64,000 bases of DNA, taken from the NCBI GenBank assembly GCA_031262835.1, contig JAISGY010000013.1:17282-81281 (forward strand), read 5' to 3'. Under the pieces are notes generated by a model, which worked only from the letters and a program-made list of their open reading frames with translations, had not been told where the DNA came from and did no database searches. The position numbers were made by a program, and so were the translations under genes. The stretch comes from Ruminococcus sp. GTDB lineage: Bacteria; Bacillota; Clostridia; Oscillospirales; Ruminococcaceae. Shown here one piece after another: positions 18,112 to 27,003 of the stretch (within the stretch, counting starts at the first letter, position 1; each line of letters starts with the position of its first letter).

Positions 18112-19227
18112 CTATTCCTCAATATTTTCGCGGATATAAGAAAACGCGGAGTCAAGGAGGGACATTGTTTCGAGCCAGCGAATATCGGAGGCTTCCGCAC
18201 CCATCGTTATACATATTACATCATGCCCGAAACGCGTCGCAAGTGCCGCAACGCAATACCCCGATTCGTCCGTCATACCCGTCTTTAAGCCGCGGGCATA
18301 CATATAATAACAATCCGCCGAGGATTCCTGTATAAGCAGATTTGAATTCTCCCAAGCGACAGTTTGCCCCGACTCGAAGGTTTCGTTAACGTATTGTTTG
18401 TCAACCGATTCCATTAAAAGCGGGTACTCCATTGCGTGGATTGAGATTTTTAACATATCGAGGGCGGTTGTGTAGTGGTTGTCGTCGTGGAAGCCGTCGG
18501 GGACGGTAAAATGCGTGTTTGCCGCGCCGATGTTGTGGAGCGTCTCGTTGCAGCGTGTCATGAAAACGTCAACCGCCGCACGAGGGCTTAGGGTTTCATC
18601 ACCCGCCAAGAACCGCCCGCAGGCGACCGCCGCCGTGTACGCCGCGTCGTTCCCCGAGGGGAGCATCAAGGCGTCAATCATATTCGTCATGTTAAGGACA
18701 TTCCCTTTTTGAAGCATAGCAAGGCTTGAACCCGGCTGTACAAGCTCCTGTTCGTCCCCGACCGTAAAGAGGAAATCTTCCGGCAACACGTCAAGCAGCA
18801 CCGCAGCGGTTAGGAGCTTCGTTGTGCTCGCGGGGAAACACTTTTTATCGGCGGATTTTTGAAACAAAACCTTTTTATCGGTAACGTCGTAAACTATCGA
18901 ATACGCAGTCTTGAGCGTTGTTTCAATCGGGTACTCGCCGTCAAGCGTTATCTCAATGTAGCTCGAATCGTCAGCGAAAACAGCGGCGTGGGGTTCGCCG
19001 GTTCCTGTCCCGATAACCATAGGTTCAATCTCAACAGCCGTCTCTTCGGGAGGAATTACGGAATATTCCGCCGCGTCAAGAACAATAGGAATCGGCTCAT
19101 ATTTCTCCGCCGCCTTTACGGCAAAAACGGTTATCCCTCCGAGCATCGCAAGGATAAAGACAATTGAAAATATCCTGTCAATACGAATTTTAGCTTTTCT
19201 TTTTTTATGTATGCTTTTATTTTTCAT
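18112..19227 (-). CDS. dacF: Membrane-anchored D-alanyl-D-alanine carboxypeptidase (PBP5/DacF family)
   Basis: Trims the terminal D-Ala from peptidoglycan pentapeptides outside the membrane. The 371-residue protein has a basic N-terminus and one TM helix at about 20-37 (an uncleaved anchor). The three S11 active-site motifs follow: S134-T-T-K137, S191-G-N193 and K315-T-G317. The C-terminal beta domain and amphipathic anchor of PBP5 are missing, which fits N-terminal anchoring. The start shares one base with the fruK stop. Confidence 0.92.
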   Translation of the reverse strand: MKNKSIHKKRKAKIRIDRIFSIVFILAMLGGITVFAVKAAEKYEPIPIVLDAAEYSVIPPEETAVEIEPMVIGTGTGEPHAAVFADDSSYIEITLDGEYPIETTLKTAYSIVYDVTDKKVLFQKSADKKCFPASTTKLLTAAVLLDVLPEDFLFTVGDEQELVQPGSSLAMLQKGNVLNMTNMIDALMLPSGNDAAYTAAVACGRFLAGDETLSPRAAVDVFMTRCNETLHNIGAANTHFTVPDGFHDDNHYTTALDMLKISIHAMEYPLLMESVDKQYVNETFESGQTVAWENSNLLIQESSADCYYMYARGLKTGMTDESGYCVAALATRFGHDVICITMGAEASDIRWLETMSLLDSAFSYIRENIEE

Positions 19228-20138
19228 TATTTATCTTTAACACCAAACGGCATAATATCTTCATTAAGGAATAGCTCTTGTATAAGGTCGGCGGTCGGAA
19301 GACCCACCGAAAAGGCAGTAGCCGCTCCCGCCGCGTTTGCGTAGCGAATAGCTCCTTCAAGCCCCACATTCCCCATCATTCCCGCAATAAATCCCGCAAG
19401 ACAGGCATCCCCCGCCGCGACAGTATTAAGAACTTCGCCTTTGTGGGGGTAAATCGCGTAGATATTTTGCCCGACACAAACAAGCACTCCGTTTTCGCCC
19501 ATCGAAACAACGGTAAACATCGGTCCGTCTTTACCGGTATCGTCGTCGCGGGTAAGCTCTTTCGCACAGGCTATTATTTCATTTGTAGTAAGGCTCTCAA
19601 GCCCGAAATATTCCGCAAGCTCGTCAGTATTCGGCTTAATAATCGCGGGGTTAATCTCCATGAAATCGTGAAGTGCCTGTCCGGAAACGTCGCAGATAAG
19701 CTGAAAATTTCTGCCTCCGAACATCGCTTTTATGTCTATATTTTCGGGTACTCTCCCCGAAACAACAAGCAGCGCGCCGTCTTCAATGCTGTCAATAACG
19801 GCGGTAAGTGCGGCAATTTCATCTTCGGCTAAAAGAGGCACAGGCGCGTTAATTTCGACACCCGGAAGTTTAACATTAATCCGGGAATTCGCCTGTGTCG
19901 GAATATTAATCGTATTAATTTCAAGTTCTTCACAAAGCCTTAAAATTTCCGCACCGACAAAGCCGCCGGTTAAGATTATCGCTTTCGACTTCATGCCGAA
20001 GGTTTTTAATACACGCGAAACATTGAGTCCCTTTCCGCCGAGTTCATACCGCGCTGACGTTGCTCTTGTAACGCTGTCTATCGAGTCGCAATCTATGTAA
20101 TAATCAAGGGAGGGAGAAAATGTTAATGTGTATATCAT
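19227..20138 (-). CDS. fruK: 1-Phosphofructokinase family sugar kinase (PfkB)
   Basis: A 303-residue PfkB-family kinase, most likely 1-phosphofructokinase, phosphorylating fructose-1-phosphate to fructose-1,6-bisphosphate. It has the N-terminal motif ELGGKGLNVSR and the C-terminal catalytic NTVAAGDACLAGF, with the base Asp near 246. The frame runs to 20300, but the ATG at 20138 gives the family start (MIYTLTFSPSLDYY) and follows AAAGGATTTTTAAT. No fructose PTS gene accompanies it. Tagatose-6-phosphate kinase (LacC-like) is the main alternative. Confidence 0.85.
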   Translation of the reverse strand: MIYTLTFSPSLDYYIDCDSIDSVTRATSARYELGGKGLNVSRVLKTFGMKSKAIILTGGFVGAEILRLCEELEINTINIPTQANSRINVKLPGVEINAPVPLLAEDEIAALTAVIDSIEDGALLVVSGRVPENIDIKAMFGGRNFQLICDVSGQALHDFMEINPAIIKPNTDELAEYFGLESLTTNEIIACAKELTRDDDTGKDGPMFTVVSMGENGVLVCVGQNIYAIYPHKGEVLNTVAAGDACLAGFIAGMMGNVGLEGAIRYANAAGAATAFSVGLPTADLIQELFLNEDIMPFGVKDK

Positions 20139-20151
20139 ATTAAAAATCCTT

Positions 20152-20997
20152 TTAAATAATTGCCCTCGCGTGGCGGGTAACATGACAGCCGATATTAACG
20201 GCGGCGGGAAGCCCCGCAATGTGTGTGGGATAGGTTTCAATCTGTACCGCAAGAGCGGTTGTAAGCCCGCCGAAGCCTTGCGGACCGATGCCCAGTTCAT
20301 TTATTCTTGACAAAAGTCTTGCTTCCGACTCCGCATAAAACGGGTCGGGGTTTTTTGTGTCAACGTCTCTGCAAAGTGCCTTCTTTGCAAGAAAAGCGCA
20401 GTATTCAAAATCCCCGCCGATACCGACCCCTACAACCATAGGAGGGCATGGGTTCGAGCCGGCTTTTTTAACAGTTTCGACAACGAAATCCTCAACGTCC
20501 GAAATAGAATTCGACGGTAACATCATCTTAACGGCGGACATATTTTCCGAGCCGAAGCCTTTCGGGCAGACGTCAACGGTAATCTTATCGCCGGGAACAA
20601 TGGAAATGTGAACGATAGCAGGGGTGTTGTCGTCGGTGTTAACGCGTCTTAACGGGTCGCGAACGATAGAACAGCGAAGGTAGCCGTCCTTATAACCTCT
20701 CGCGACGCCTTTATTAACCGCCGCGGAGGGCGTGTCGCCGACAATGCGGCAGTCTTGTCCGATTTCAAGGAAGACGACAGCCATGCCGGTGTCTTGACAG
20801 ATCGGGATGTTTTCGGTACGAGCCGCGTCAAGGTTACGTTTTAGGTCGCCCAAAATCTCTTTTGCAAGACCGTCGGTTTCGCGGTCGCAAAAGCCGCAAA
20901 GCCTGTTTTCCAGCGAACACGGAAGCACCATGTTCGCTGAAATACAGAGTTCGCTTACCGTTTCTTCAATTAAAGCAGAATTAACTTCTCTAATCAT
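20152..20997 (-). CDS. Class I fumarate hydratase, alpha subunit
   Basis: A 281-residue alpha subunit of the iron-sulfur fumarase / tartrate dehydratase family. It holds the [4Fe-4S] cluster (ICQDTG with C67, CPKGFGSENMS, GIGGDFEYC). In two-subunit enzymes the beta subunit gene normally follows directly. Here fruK follows after 13 bp, and I see no beta-subunit-like gene in the window. The gene starts 2 bp after the alcohol dehydrogenase gene. Whether it acts on fumarate or L-tartrate cannot be told; fumarate is the usual clostridial annotation. Confidence 0.9.
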   Translation of the reverse strand: MIREVNSALIEETVSELCISANMVLPCSLENRLCGFCDRETDGLAKEILGDLKRNLDAARTENIPICQDTGMAVVFLEIGQDCRIVGDTPSAAVNKGVARGYKDGYLRCSIVRDPLRRVNTDDNTPAIVHISIVPGDKITVDVCPKGFGSENMSAVKMMLPSNSISDVEDFVVETVKKAGSNPCPPMVVGVGIGGDFEYCAFLAKKALCRDVDTKNPDPFYAESEARLLSRINELGIGPQGFGGLTTALAVQIETYPTHIAGLPAAVNIGCHVTRHARAII

Positions 20998-20999
20998 TT

Positions 21000-22187
21000 T
21001 TATAAATTGCCGCCTTTAGCTGCGAGCGTGTATATATTAGCGCAATCTTCCGGCGTAAGGTCCATGAACCCGCCGACTTTGCCTGTTGCGGAGACGGGGT
21101 GTTTTTCAACGAGGATGGGGATATCGTCTTCGGACGCACCGATTTCGGCGAAGTTTTGCGGCATACCTATTGATTTGAGGAATGTGCGGAAGGCTTTTAT
21201 GCCTTTTTTCGCGGTGAGTTCGGGGTGTTCAAAGTCCATTGAAACGCCCCAGATGCGGTTAGCGGCTTGTGCGAAGCGCATTACGTTGTGGTTCATGACA
21301 TATTCCATCCAAGCGGGCATTACTACCGCAAGCCCTGCCCCGTGCGCAACGTCATAGAGCCCGGAGAGTTCGTGCTCGAGACCGTGGGAGTTCCAGTCTT
21401 GGGAGCGTCCTACGCCGCAGATGTCGGTGTGTGCGACTGTGCCTGCCCACATGATGTTTGCGCGAGCGTCGTAGTCGTCGGGCTTTTTAATAACCTTCGG
21501 TGCTTCGTTAATCATCGTCATAAGTGTTGCTTCGCAGAGGCGGTCGGTCATTTCAACATTCGCAGTGTTGGTGAAATAACGCTCGAAGACGTGCGCCATT
21601 ATGTCGGTAACGCCGCAAGCGGTCTGATAAGCGGGGAGAGTTTCGGTCAGGGCGGGATTCAATATCGAGAACTTCGGGCGAACGAGGTCGGTTGTTAACC
21701 CCCTCTTTATGCCGCCCTCTTCTTTAGTTATAACGGTTGAGGGGGAACCTTCGGAACCTGCCGCCGCTATTGTAAGGACGGTTGCGACTGGGAGAGCCTT
21801 TTGGGGTTTCGCCTTGCCGCACCAAAAATCCCAGAAGTCGCCGTTATAGAGCGAACCGAGGGCGATTGCCTTAGCGGAGTCGATTGCGGAACCGCCGCCG
21901 ACAGCCAAGATAAAGTCGATATTCTCTTTTGAAACAAGTTCAATACCTTCGTAAACGAGTGTGTCGCGGGGATTAGGCTTAACGCCGCCGAGTGCGAAGA
22001 AAGGGATTCCGGCTGCCTTAAGGGAAGCGGAAACGCGCTCTAAGAGCCCCGAGCGGATAACAGAACCGCCCCCGAAATGTAAGAGAACGCGAGAACCTCC
22101 GAATTTTTTAACATAAGCACCCGCCTCGCTTTCTCTGCCTTCGCCGAAGACAAAGTAGGTAGGGCTGTAGAAGTCGAAACGATCCAT
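21000..22187 (-). CDS. Iron-containing alcohol dehydrogenase (BdhA/YqhD-like)
   Basis: A 395-residue group III alcohol dehydrogenase, probably NAD(P)H-dependent reduction of aldehydes such as butyraldehyde. It has the nucleotide-binding motif VGGGSAIDSAKA at about 98-109 and the iron ligand set, with Asp in GVTDIMAHV and His residues in HELSGLYDVAHGAG. The N-terminus (FDFYSPTYFVFGEG) is typical of the BdhA subgroup. It follows a 20-bp gap after an unknown permease and is 2 bp from the fumarase alpha gene. The substrate is not determined by sequence. Confidence 0.92.
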   Translation of the reverse strand: MDRFDFYSPTYFVFGEGRESEAGAYVKKFGGSRVLLHFGGGSVIRSGLLERVSASLKAAGIPFFALGGVKPNPRDTLVYEGIELVSKENIDFILAVGGGSAIDSAKAIALGSLYNGDFWDFWCGKAKPQKALPVATVLTIAAAGSEGSPSTVITKEEGGIKRGLTTDLVRPKFSILNPALTETLPAYQTACGVTDIMAHVFERYFTNTANVEMTDRLCEATLMTMINEAPKVIKKPDDYDARANIMWAGTVAHTDICGVGRSQDWNSHGLEHELSGLYDVAHGAGLAVVMPAWMEYVMNHNVMRFAQAANRIWGVSMDFEHPELTAKKGIKAFRTFLKSIGMPQNFAEIGASEDDIPILVEKHPVSATGKVGGFMDLTPEDCANIYTLAAKGGNL

Positions 22188-22207
22188 GAATGAAACCTCC
22201 GTAAATT

Positions 22208-23014
22208 TTATATTGCCGCAAGAGCGGATAATGCCAAGACTAATATTATACCGACCCCGGTAAAGATTAAAAGCCCCAAGAGCGGTTTTGCGCCAGCTGT
22301 TGTCAAATACTGCCTGTAGGCATAAAGCCCGGCGGCAATAATGGAACTATCGGGGAGCTCTATCCTATCGGTGCGAAGAACGTTCCAAGAGACTACGGTG
22401 TAAAGGAAGATTATTACAAGGAGACCGTAATCTATCTTCTTGATGGTGTCGGAATCGAGGATTACTGCCGCCAAGACTACCGAACAGAAGGTTACGATGA
22501 TGTCGAGTATCCCTAAAGCGGATAGTACGCATAGTATAAACGCAGTGAGGTATATACCGACTGTAATATAGTCAACCGGCTTTTTTTCAATAGCCGCCTC
22601 AGCCTTCCCGATTAAAAGCGGCTTCACTGCCGGAACAACTACAAGCACAGCTCCGAGCGGGGTTAAAACCGCGCCTAAGATTAAGCCCCCAAAAACCGTA
22701 ACAAGAACGGTCAGTCTGTCGGGAAGTTTAAGGAGAAGAGAGGTTAAAAACCTGTCGGCGTTGCCCTTGTGAAGCCCCTCCGTTGAAATTAGGAAGCTGA
22801 ACACGAGACCGACCTTGGCGATGCTGTCATTAGCAGGGAAGCGAGCAATCGGCGCAAAGAGGGTTGTTAAAATTGCCGCCGCAATTACGATAAAAAGAAT
22901 GAGATTTTTCCCGACAAAGCCGATAACGCCGTCCCCGCCGTCGGCGTCAAAAAACCGTTTAAATGCCGCACCGCCCGAGAGCTTGCCGCCGTGTATAGCC
23001 TTTGCTTTAATCAT
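22208..23014 (-). CDS. Uncharacterised polytopic membrane protein
   Basis: A 268-residue hydrophobic protein with about seven TM segments. The segment IDYGLLVIIFLYTVVSWNVL recalls the IDYSLL...F...F pattern of SLC13/ArsB-type permeases, but the protein is much shorter than those (usually over 400 residues) and I cannot assign it. It starts within the stop of the ArsP_2-type gene (ATGA overlap), so the two are translationally coupled and may form one exporter or be regulated together. It could be a degenerate or half-size transporter. Confidence 0.65.
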   Translation of the reverse strand: MIKAKAIHGGKLSGGAAFKRFFDADGGDGVIGFVGKNLILFIVIAAAILTTLFAPIARFPANDSIAKVGLVFSFLISTEGLHKGNADRFLTSLLLKLPDRLTVLVTVFGGLILGAVLTPLGAVLVVVPAVKPLLIGKAEAAIEKKPVDYITVGIYLTAFILCVLSALGILDIIVTFCSVVLAAVILDSDTIKKIDYGLLVIIFLYTVVSWNVLRTDRIELPDSSIIAAGLYAYRQYLTTAGAKPLLGLLIFTGVGIILVLALSALAAI

Positions 23015-23886
23015 AGAATAAGATTAACCAATGAGCCGGAGAGAACCGCGATAACGTAAAGCAGCCCGACTATCAGTATGTTTTCCTTAATATCCTTATT
23101 TGTGCGAAAGAGGACGAGAATTCCTACCCCCGCGCCGGAGCAGAGCCCTGCGACGGCACTTCCGAAGGTTAGTCCCCCTTCTATGTAGAGCTCGGTAATA
23201 AGGACACTCGCCGCGCAGTTCGGGATAAGCCCAACGAGGGCGGCGGCGGCAGGCTGGAACACGCCGAAGCTTTCGAGGAACCGGAAGAACCGTTCCTCCC
23301 CAACAGCCCCGACGACAAAGCCGAGAGCAAGGTTAAGGACAAGGATAAAAACGGTTATGCCAAGGGTGTGTTTTAGGGCTGAATATAACACGCCGTGTTC
23401 GTGACAGCCGCAGTCGTGACAGAAATCGTCGAAATTCGCGGTTTCTGCTTTGCGTGAAAAACGCTTGACGAGAAGGTCTATGATAATGCCGAAAAATACG
23501 GCGATAACAAGCTTTGTGAGGATTAAAACCCAGATGTCGCCGAGATGTTCGGGGTTAGCAAGGAGGATAGGTATAGCCTCATCGGATGTTGCAAGGAAGA
23601 CTGCAATAAGGGTTCCGACCGAGATTAGTTTTCCGGCGAAGAGGTTAGCCGCCGCAACGGAGAAGCCGCATTGCGGGAGTATTCCGAGAAGCCCCCCTAA
23701 GGGAGGACCGGCAGCAGTCAGCTTCCCGGTTTTTGAAAGGGCTGAAATAAACTTCGCACCCGCCTTCTTTTCGATGTATTCCATCAGCAAGAAGGCAAGG
23801 AACAAGAAGGGAAGCAGCTTTGCCGTTTCTATAAGCACGCCTGTGATTATCGGGAGCGGCGCAAATTCATGTACGTGACCGGGCAT
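23011..23886 (-). CDS. Putative heavy-metal/arsenic exporter (ArsP_2-like, about 8-10 TM)
   Basis: A 291-residue membrane protein resembling the family annotated as arsenic efflux protein or putative manganese/heavy-metal exporter (ArsP_2). It has internal repeat symmetry: GGLLGILPQCGFSVAAAN near 62-79 and VGLIPNCAASV in the second half, each with a Pro-x-Cys motif. Between the halves lies a cytoplasmic loop rich in metal ligands (DFCHDCGCHEHG). These features fit export of a thiol-binding metal or metalloid, but the substrate is inference. It is followed by, and overlaps with, an unknown permease gene. Confidence 0.75.
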   Translation of the reverse strand: MPGHVHEFAPLPIITGVLIETAKLLPFLFLAFLLMEYIEKKAGAKFISALSKTGKLTAAGPPLGGLLGILPQCGFSVAAANLFAGKLISVGTLIAVFLATSDEAIPILLANPEHLGDIWVLILTKLVIAVFFGIIIDLLVKRFSRKAETANFDDFCHDCGCHEHGVLYSALKHTLGITVFILVLNLALGFVVGAVGEERFFRFLESFGVFQPAAAALVGLIPNCAASVLITELYIEGGLTFGSAVAGLCSGAGVGILVLFRTNKDIKENILIVGLLYVIAVLSGSLVNLIL

Positions 23887-23896
23887 AATTCACCAT

Positions 23897-24538
23897 CTAA
23901 GTTTGTGTTGTATCGGAAGTAAAATCAAGTGTAACTCCCTCTTCGGAAAGAACAGGCTCTATCGGCTTTTTCTTTTCGATAATATCGGCGGTTAAAGCCA
24001 TGAAGTCGGGATAACCCGGTTGTTTTTGAAGGCAGTCAAACGCGTCGCAAACTCTCGAGAGCCTCATGTAAACAATCCCGCCCGCGATTAAAAACGGAAT
24101 TACAACGAAAAAGTGGAGCCTTATAAGAAAGTATGCCGCCGCAACGAAATATAGAATAATCGTAATTAAAACGGCTTTCGGGCGTACAAACGACGCGATA
24201 ACGGAGGGGATAATTATAAGCGGAAGGAGTATCTGGACTGTATCGAGCCGCCCGAAGGGGTTCGGAATGTTCCCCAAGACAGCGTTCGCGCCGATTAACC
24301 CGTAAACGGTAAGATAGACCAAACAGGCAGCACAAAACACCGCAGAGTATTTAAGCGCAGAGCCGCGTCTGACTTCAATCAGAGCCATACATTCGCGCTT
24401 ATATTCGTCCGAACCGTCTATAATTGCATCATCGGAAAGGTCAAGCTTTTTTACGAAGCGGGGGTTGTTCTTTATACCTGTAACCGTTTCCGTTACAGGG
24501 GTAGCCGCTTCGCGCAGGGCATCTTTTAGTTTTCCCAT
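23897..24538 (-). CDS. Uncharacterised membrane protein with four TM helices
   Basis: A 213-residue protein with a soluble N-terminal stretch of about 60 residues, four hydrophobic segments at about 63-165, and a soluble acidic tail. No family is recognised. The ATG at 24538 follows AAGGTAACT and is preferred over an upstream start at 24571 that overlaps the previous gene. It sits 7 bp after another unknown membrane protein and 10 bp before the ArsP_2-type gene. Confidence 0.75.
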   Translation of the reverse strand: MGKLKDALREAATPVTETVTGIKNNPRFVKKLDLSDDAIIDGSDEYKRECMALIEVRRGSALKYSAVFCAACLVYLTVYGLIGANAVLGNIPNPFGRLDTVQILLPLIIIPSVIASFVRPKAVLITIILYFVAAAYFLIRLHFFVVIPFLIAGGIVYMRLSRVCDAFDCLQKQPGYPDFMALTADIIEKKKPIEPVLSEEGVTLDFTSDTTQT

Positions 24539-24545
24539 AGTTACC

Positions 24546-25451
24546 TTAATTTCTGTGATAATTAGAAGCACCCGGGCTTACTGCATTGCCGTCGATAAAA
24601 TTACGCCAAAGTTCGTGTGCGTTTTGGTAGTTGGTTTCAAATTTCGCGAAGGTTCCCAAACCCTCTTTCGGGAAGCGGAAACACGCGATTAAATTCGACG
24701 GGAGTTCGTAGTTAATATCGTCCGAAAGCCTTGTCTCACTGACAATATAGCCCCACTCGTTAACGTTCCCCGTAAACCATTCGGAGGGGTCGTCAAAGAC
24801 GTTCTCCCCGATATCGAGGGCGTTTATAGCTTCCTCGTCCGCGAAGATTAAAATCGTATCGGCGTTTTGGAATTCAACAAAGAGCTTCGCTGACATTGCC
24901 TGAACATATTCGGGGTCGGCGGATTCGTCAACACGCGCCGGAACGTACGCTACCTCAATATATATCTTCCCGTCCCCGTTAAAGTCCGGGCAATAGGGTA
25001 CAAGCGCGTTCGCAACATCTTCATACCGCACCGTCATCTCATAGTCGGGCGCGATGTACATTATCTTTACGTCGGGGTTAACCTTAAATATAAGCTCACC
25101 GACAAAATAGCTTACGGCAATAACAATTAAAACCGATACTATAACCGTGAATTTGTTGTGATACCAGAAGTTGCTTATCCGTTTACCGAGAGGCAGAACA
25201 GGCTTTTCTTCCGGGATTTCTCGCATTTCGTCTTCGGGTGCAATTCCCGCCTTGATTTTAAGCAGCTCGCGGCGTTCGTCTTCAAGGCGGCGAGCGTATT
25301 CCTCACGGCGTTTGCGCTCCGCTTCGGCGATTTTTTGTTCCTGCTCGGCTTCCTTTATAAGTTCCGCCCTTTTGCGCTCATCAGCCGCCTTGCGGAATTC
25401 GGCAAGCGCGTCTCCGCCGCCGACTTTCTTGTCGTTTTCGTTATCATTCAT
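24546..25451 (-). CDS. Uncharacterised single-TM protein with N-terminal coiled coil
   Basis: A 301-residue protein. Residues about 15-70 are a charged Glu/Lys/Arg/Ala-rich helix, almost certainly a cytoplasmic coiled coil. A TM helix at about 100-118 (FTVIVSVLIVIAVSYFVG) is followed by a soluble extracytoplasmic domain of about 180 residues. I do not recognise a family. It lies between lysS (12 bp gap) and another unknown membrane protein (7 bp gap). Confidence 0.75.
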   Translation of the reverse strand: MNDNENDKKVGGGDALAEFRKAADERKRAELIKEAEQEQKIAEAERKRREEYARRLEDERRELLKIKAGIAPEDEMREIPEEKPVLPLGKRISNFWYHNKFTVIVSVLIVIAVSYFVGELIFKVNPDVKIMYIAPDYEMTVRYEDVANALVPYCPDFNGDGKIYIEVAYVPARVDESADPEYVQAMSAKLFVEFQNADTILIFADEEAINALDIGENVFDDPSEWFTGNVNEWGYIVSETRLSDDINYELPSNLIACFRFPKEGLGTFAKFETNYQNAHELWRNFIDGNAVSPGASNYHRN

Positions 25452-25463
25452 TTGGTATAACCT

Positions 25464-26987
25464 TTACAGCGGTCTCATTGTAGGGAACAACAGCACATCT
25501 CGAATTGAACCGGAGTTTGTAAGGAGCATTACAAGCCTGTCAACCCCGAACCCCAAGCCACCCGTCGGGGGCATACCGTATTCGAGAGCGGTAATAAAAT
25601 CGTCGTCAACCGAAGCTGTGCCTTCTTTTCCCGCCGCAACAGCCGCAGCGTTCTTCGCCGCAACCTGTGCCTCAAAGCGGGCGCGCTGGTCGAGGGGGTC
25701 GTTTAGCTCGGAGAAGGCGTTGCCCATCTCGCGGCGGTAGATGAAAAACTCGAAACGCTCGGTAAATGCCGAGGGCGACGTAACGCCCGAGGGTTTGCGC
25801 TTCGCAAGAGGGGAGTTTTCGACGGGGTAGTCGTAGATGATAGTGGGCTGGATAAGCTTGTCTTCCACAAAGGTTTCAAAGAACGCGATTAGAACGTGCC
25901 CCTTTGTAGCATTTTCGCCTTCGGGAACATGAACGTCCCGCGATTTCGCCTCATCTCTCGCCGCCGCATCATCTGCCCATGAATAGTAATCAGCCCCGCT
26001 GTAAGTCTTGACAGCTTCCGCCATCGTCATACGCTTCCAAGGCGACGCCATGTTAATTTTTTCGTCCTGATAATCTATTATCTCTGTCCCGCAGATTGTC
26101 TTTGTAAGATGTACGAAAAGTTCTTCTATCAAATCCATCATACCGAAGTAGTCGGTGTAAGCCTGATACATCTCGAGGGTGGTGAATTCGGGGTTGTGGG
26201 AGGTGTCCATGCCTTCGTTGCGGAAAATCCGCCCGATTTCATATACCTTGTCGAAACCGCCGACAATAAGTCTTTTAAGATAAAGTTCCGTCTCAATCCG
26301 AAGAAACATATCGAGCCCGAGGGTATTATGGTAAGTCTTGAAGGGACGCGCCGCCGCACCGATTTCGAGGGAATGGAGAACCGGCGTATCAACCTCAAGG
26401 TAACCGCGCGCGTCAAGGAATTTTCTCGTTTCGGAGAGAATTTTGCTTCTCTTTGTGAACGCTTCCTTGACATCGGGGTTAACGATAAGGTCAATATAAC
26501 GCTGCCTGTAGCGCATATCGGTGTCTTTTAAGCCGTGCCATTTTTCCGGGAGAGGTAAAAGCGACTTCGAGAGAAGTTTTACACTCTTAGCGTGGACGGA
26601 AATTTCGCCCTTTTGCGTACGGAAGACGAAGCCTTCTATCCCCAATATGTCGCCTATGTCGAACTTCTTGAATTCCGCATAGGAATCTTCGCCAACATCG
26701 TCACGCTTAACGTAAATTTGCATACGGTCGGTGTTATCCCTAATATCGCAAAAGCTCGCCTTCCCCATCGTCCGCTTGAACATCATACGTCCGGCGATGG
26801 AGACGGTCTTGCCCTCTAATTCTTCAAAACGTTCATGTATGTCAATGTTTTTCGTATCAACGTCAAACTTGGTTATCTGATACGGGTCGTTGCCCGCCGC
26901 TTTAAGCTCCGACAGCTTTTCGAGGCGGATTTTTTTGAGTATATTTATGTCCTGTATTTCGGTTTCGGCTGCAATATTCTCTGCCAT
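25464..26987 (-). CDS. lysS: Lysyl-tRNA synthetase, class II
   Basis: Charges tRNA-Lys with lysine. The 507-residue protein has an N-terminal OB-fold anticodon-binding domain (VSIAGRMMFKRTMGKASF near 65-82) and a class II catalytic domain with motif 2 (GRIFRNEGMDTSHNPEF) and motif 3 (GLGFGVDRLVMLLT near the C-terminus). The length is normal. It is preceded by greA with a 16-bp gap, a neighbour order common in Firmicutes. Confidence 0.97.
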   Translation of the reverse strand: MAENIAAETEIQDINILKKIRLEKLSELKAAGNDPYQITKFDVDTKNIDIHERFEELEGKTVSIAGRMMFKRTMGKASFCDIRDNTDRMQIYVKRDDVGEDSYAEFKKFDIGDILGIEGFVFRTQKGEISVHAKSVKLLSKSLLPLPEKWHGLKDTDMRYRQRYIDLIVNPDVKEAFTKRSKILSETRKFLDARGYLEVDTPVLHSLEIGAAARPFKTYHNTLGLDMFLRIETELYLKRLIVGGFDKVYEIGRIFRNEGMDTSHNPEFTTLEMYQAYTDYFGMMDLIEELFVHLTKTICGTEIIDYQDEKINMASPWKRMTMAEAVKTYSGADYYSWADDAAARDEAKSRDVHVPEGENATKGHVLIAFFETFVEDKLIQPTIIYDYPVENSPLAKRKPSGVTSPSAFTERFEFFIYRREMGNAFSELNDPLDQRARFEAQVAAKNAAAVAAGKEGTASVDDDFITALEYGMPPTGGLGFGVDRLVMLLTNSGSIRDVLLFPTMRPL

Positions 26988-27003
26988 TTAATAATCACCG
27001 TTT

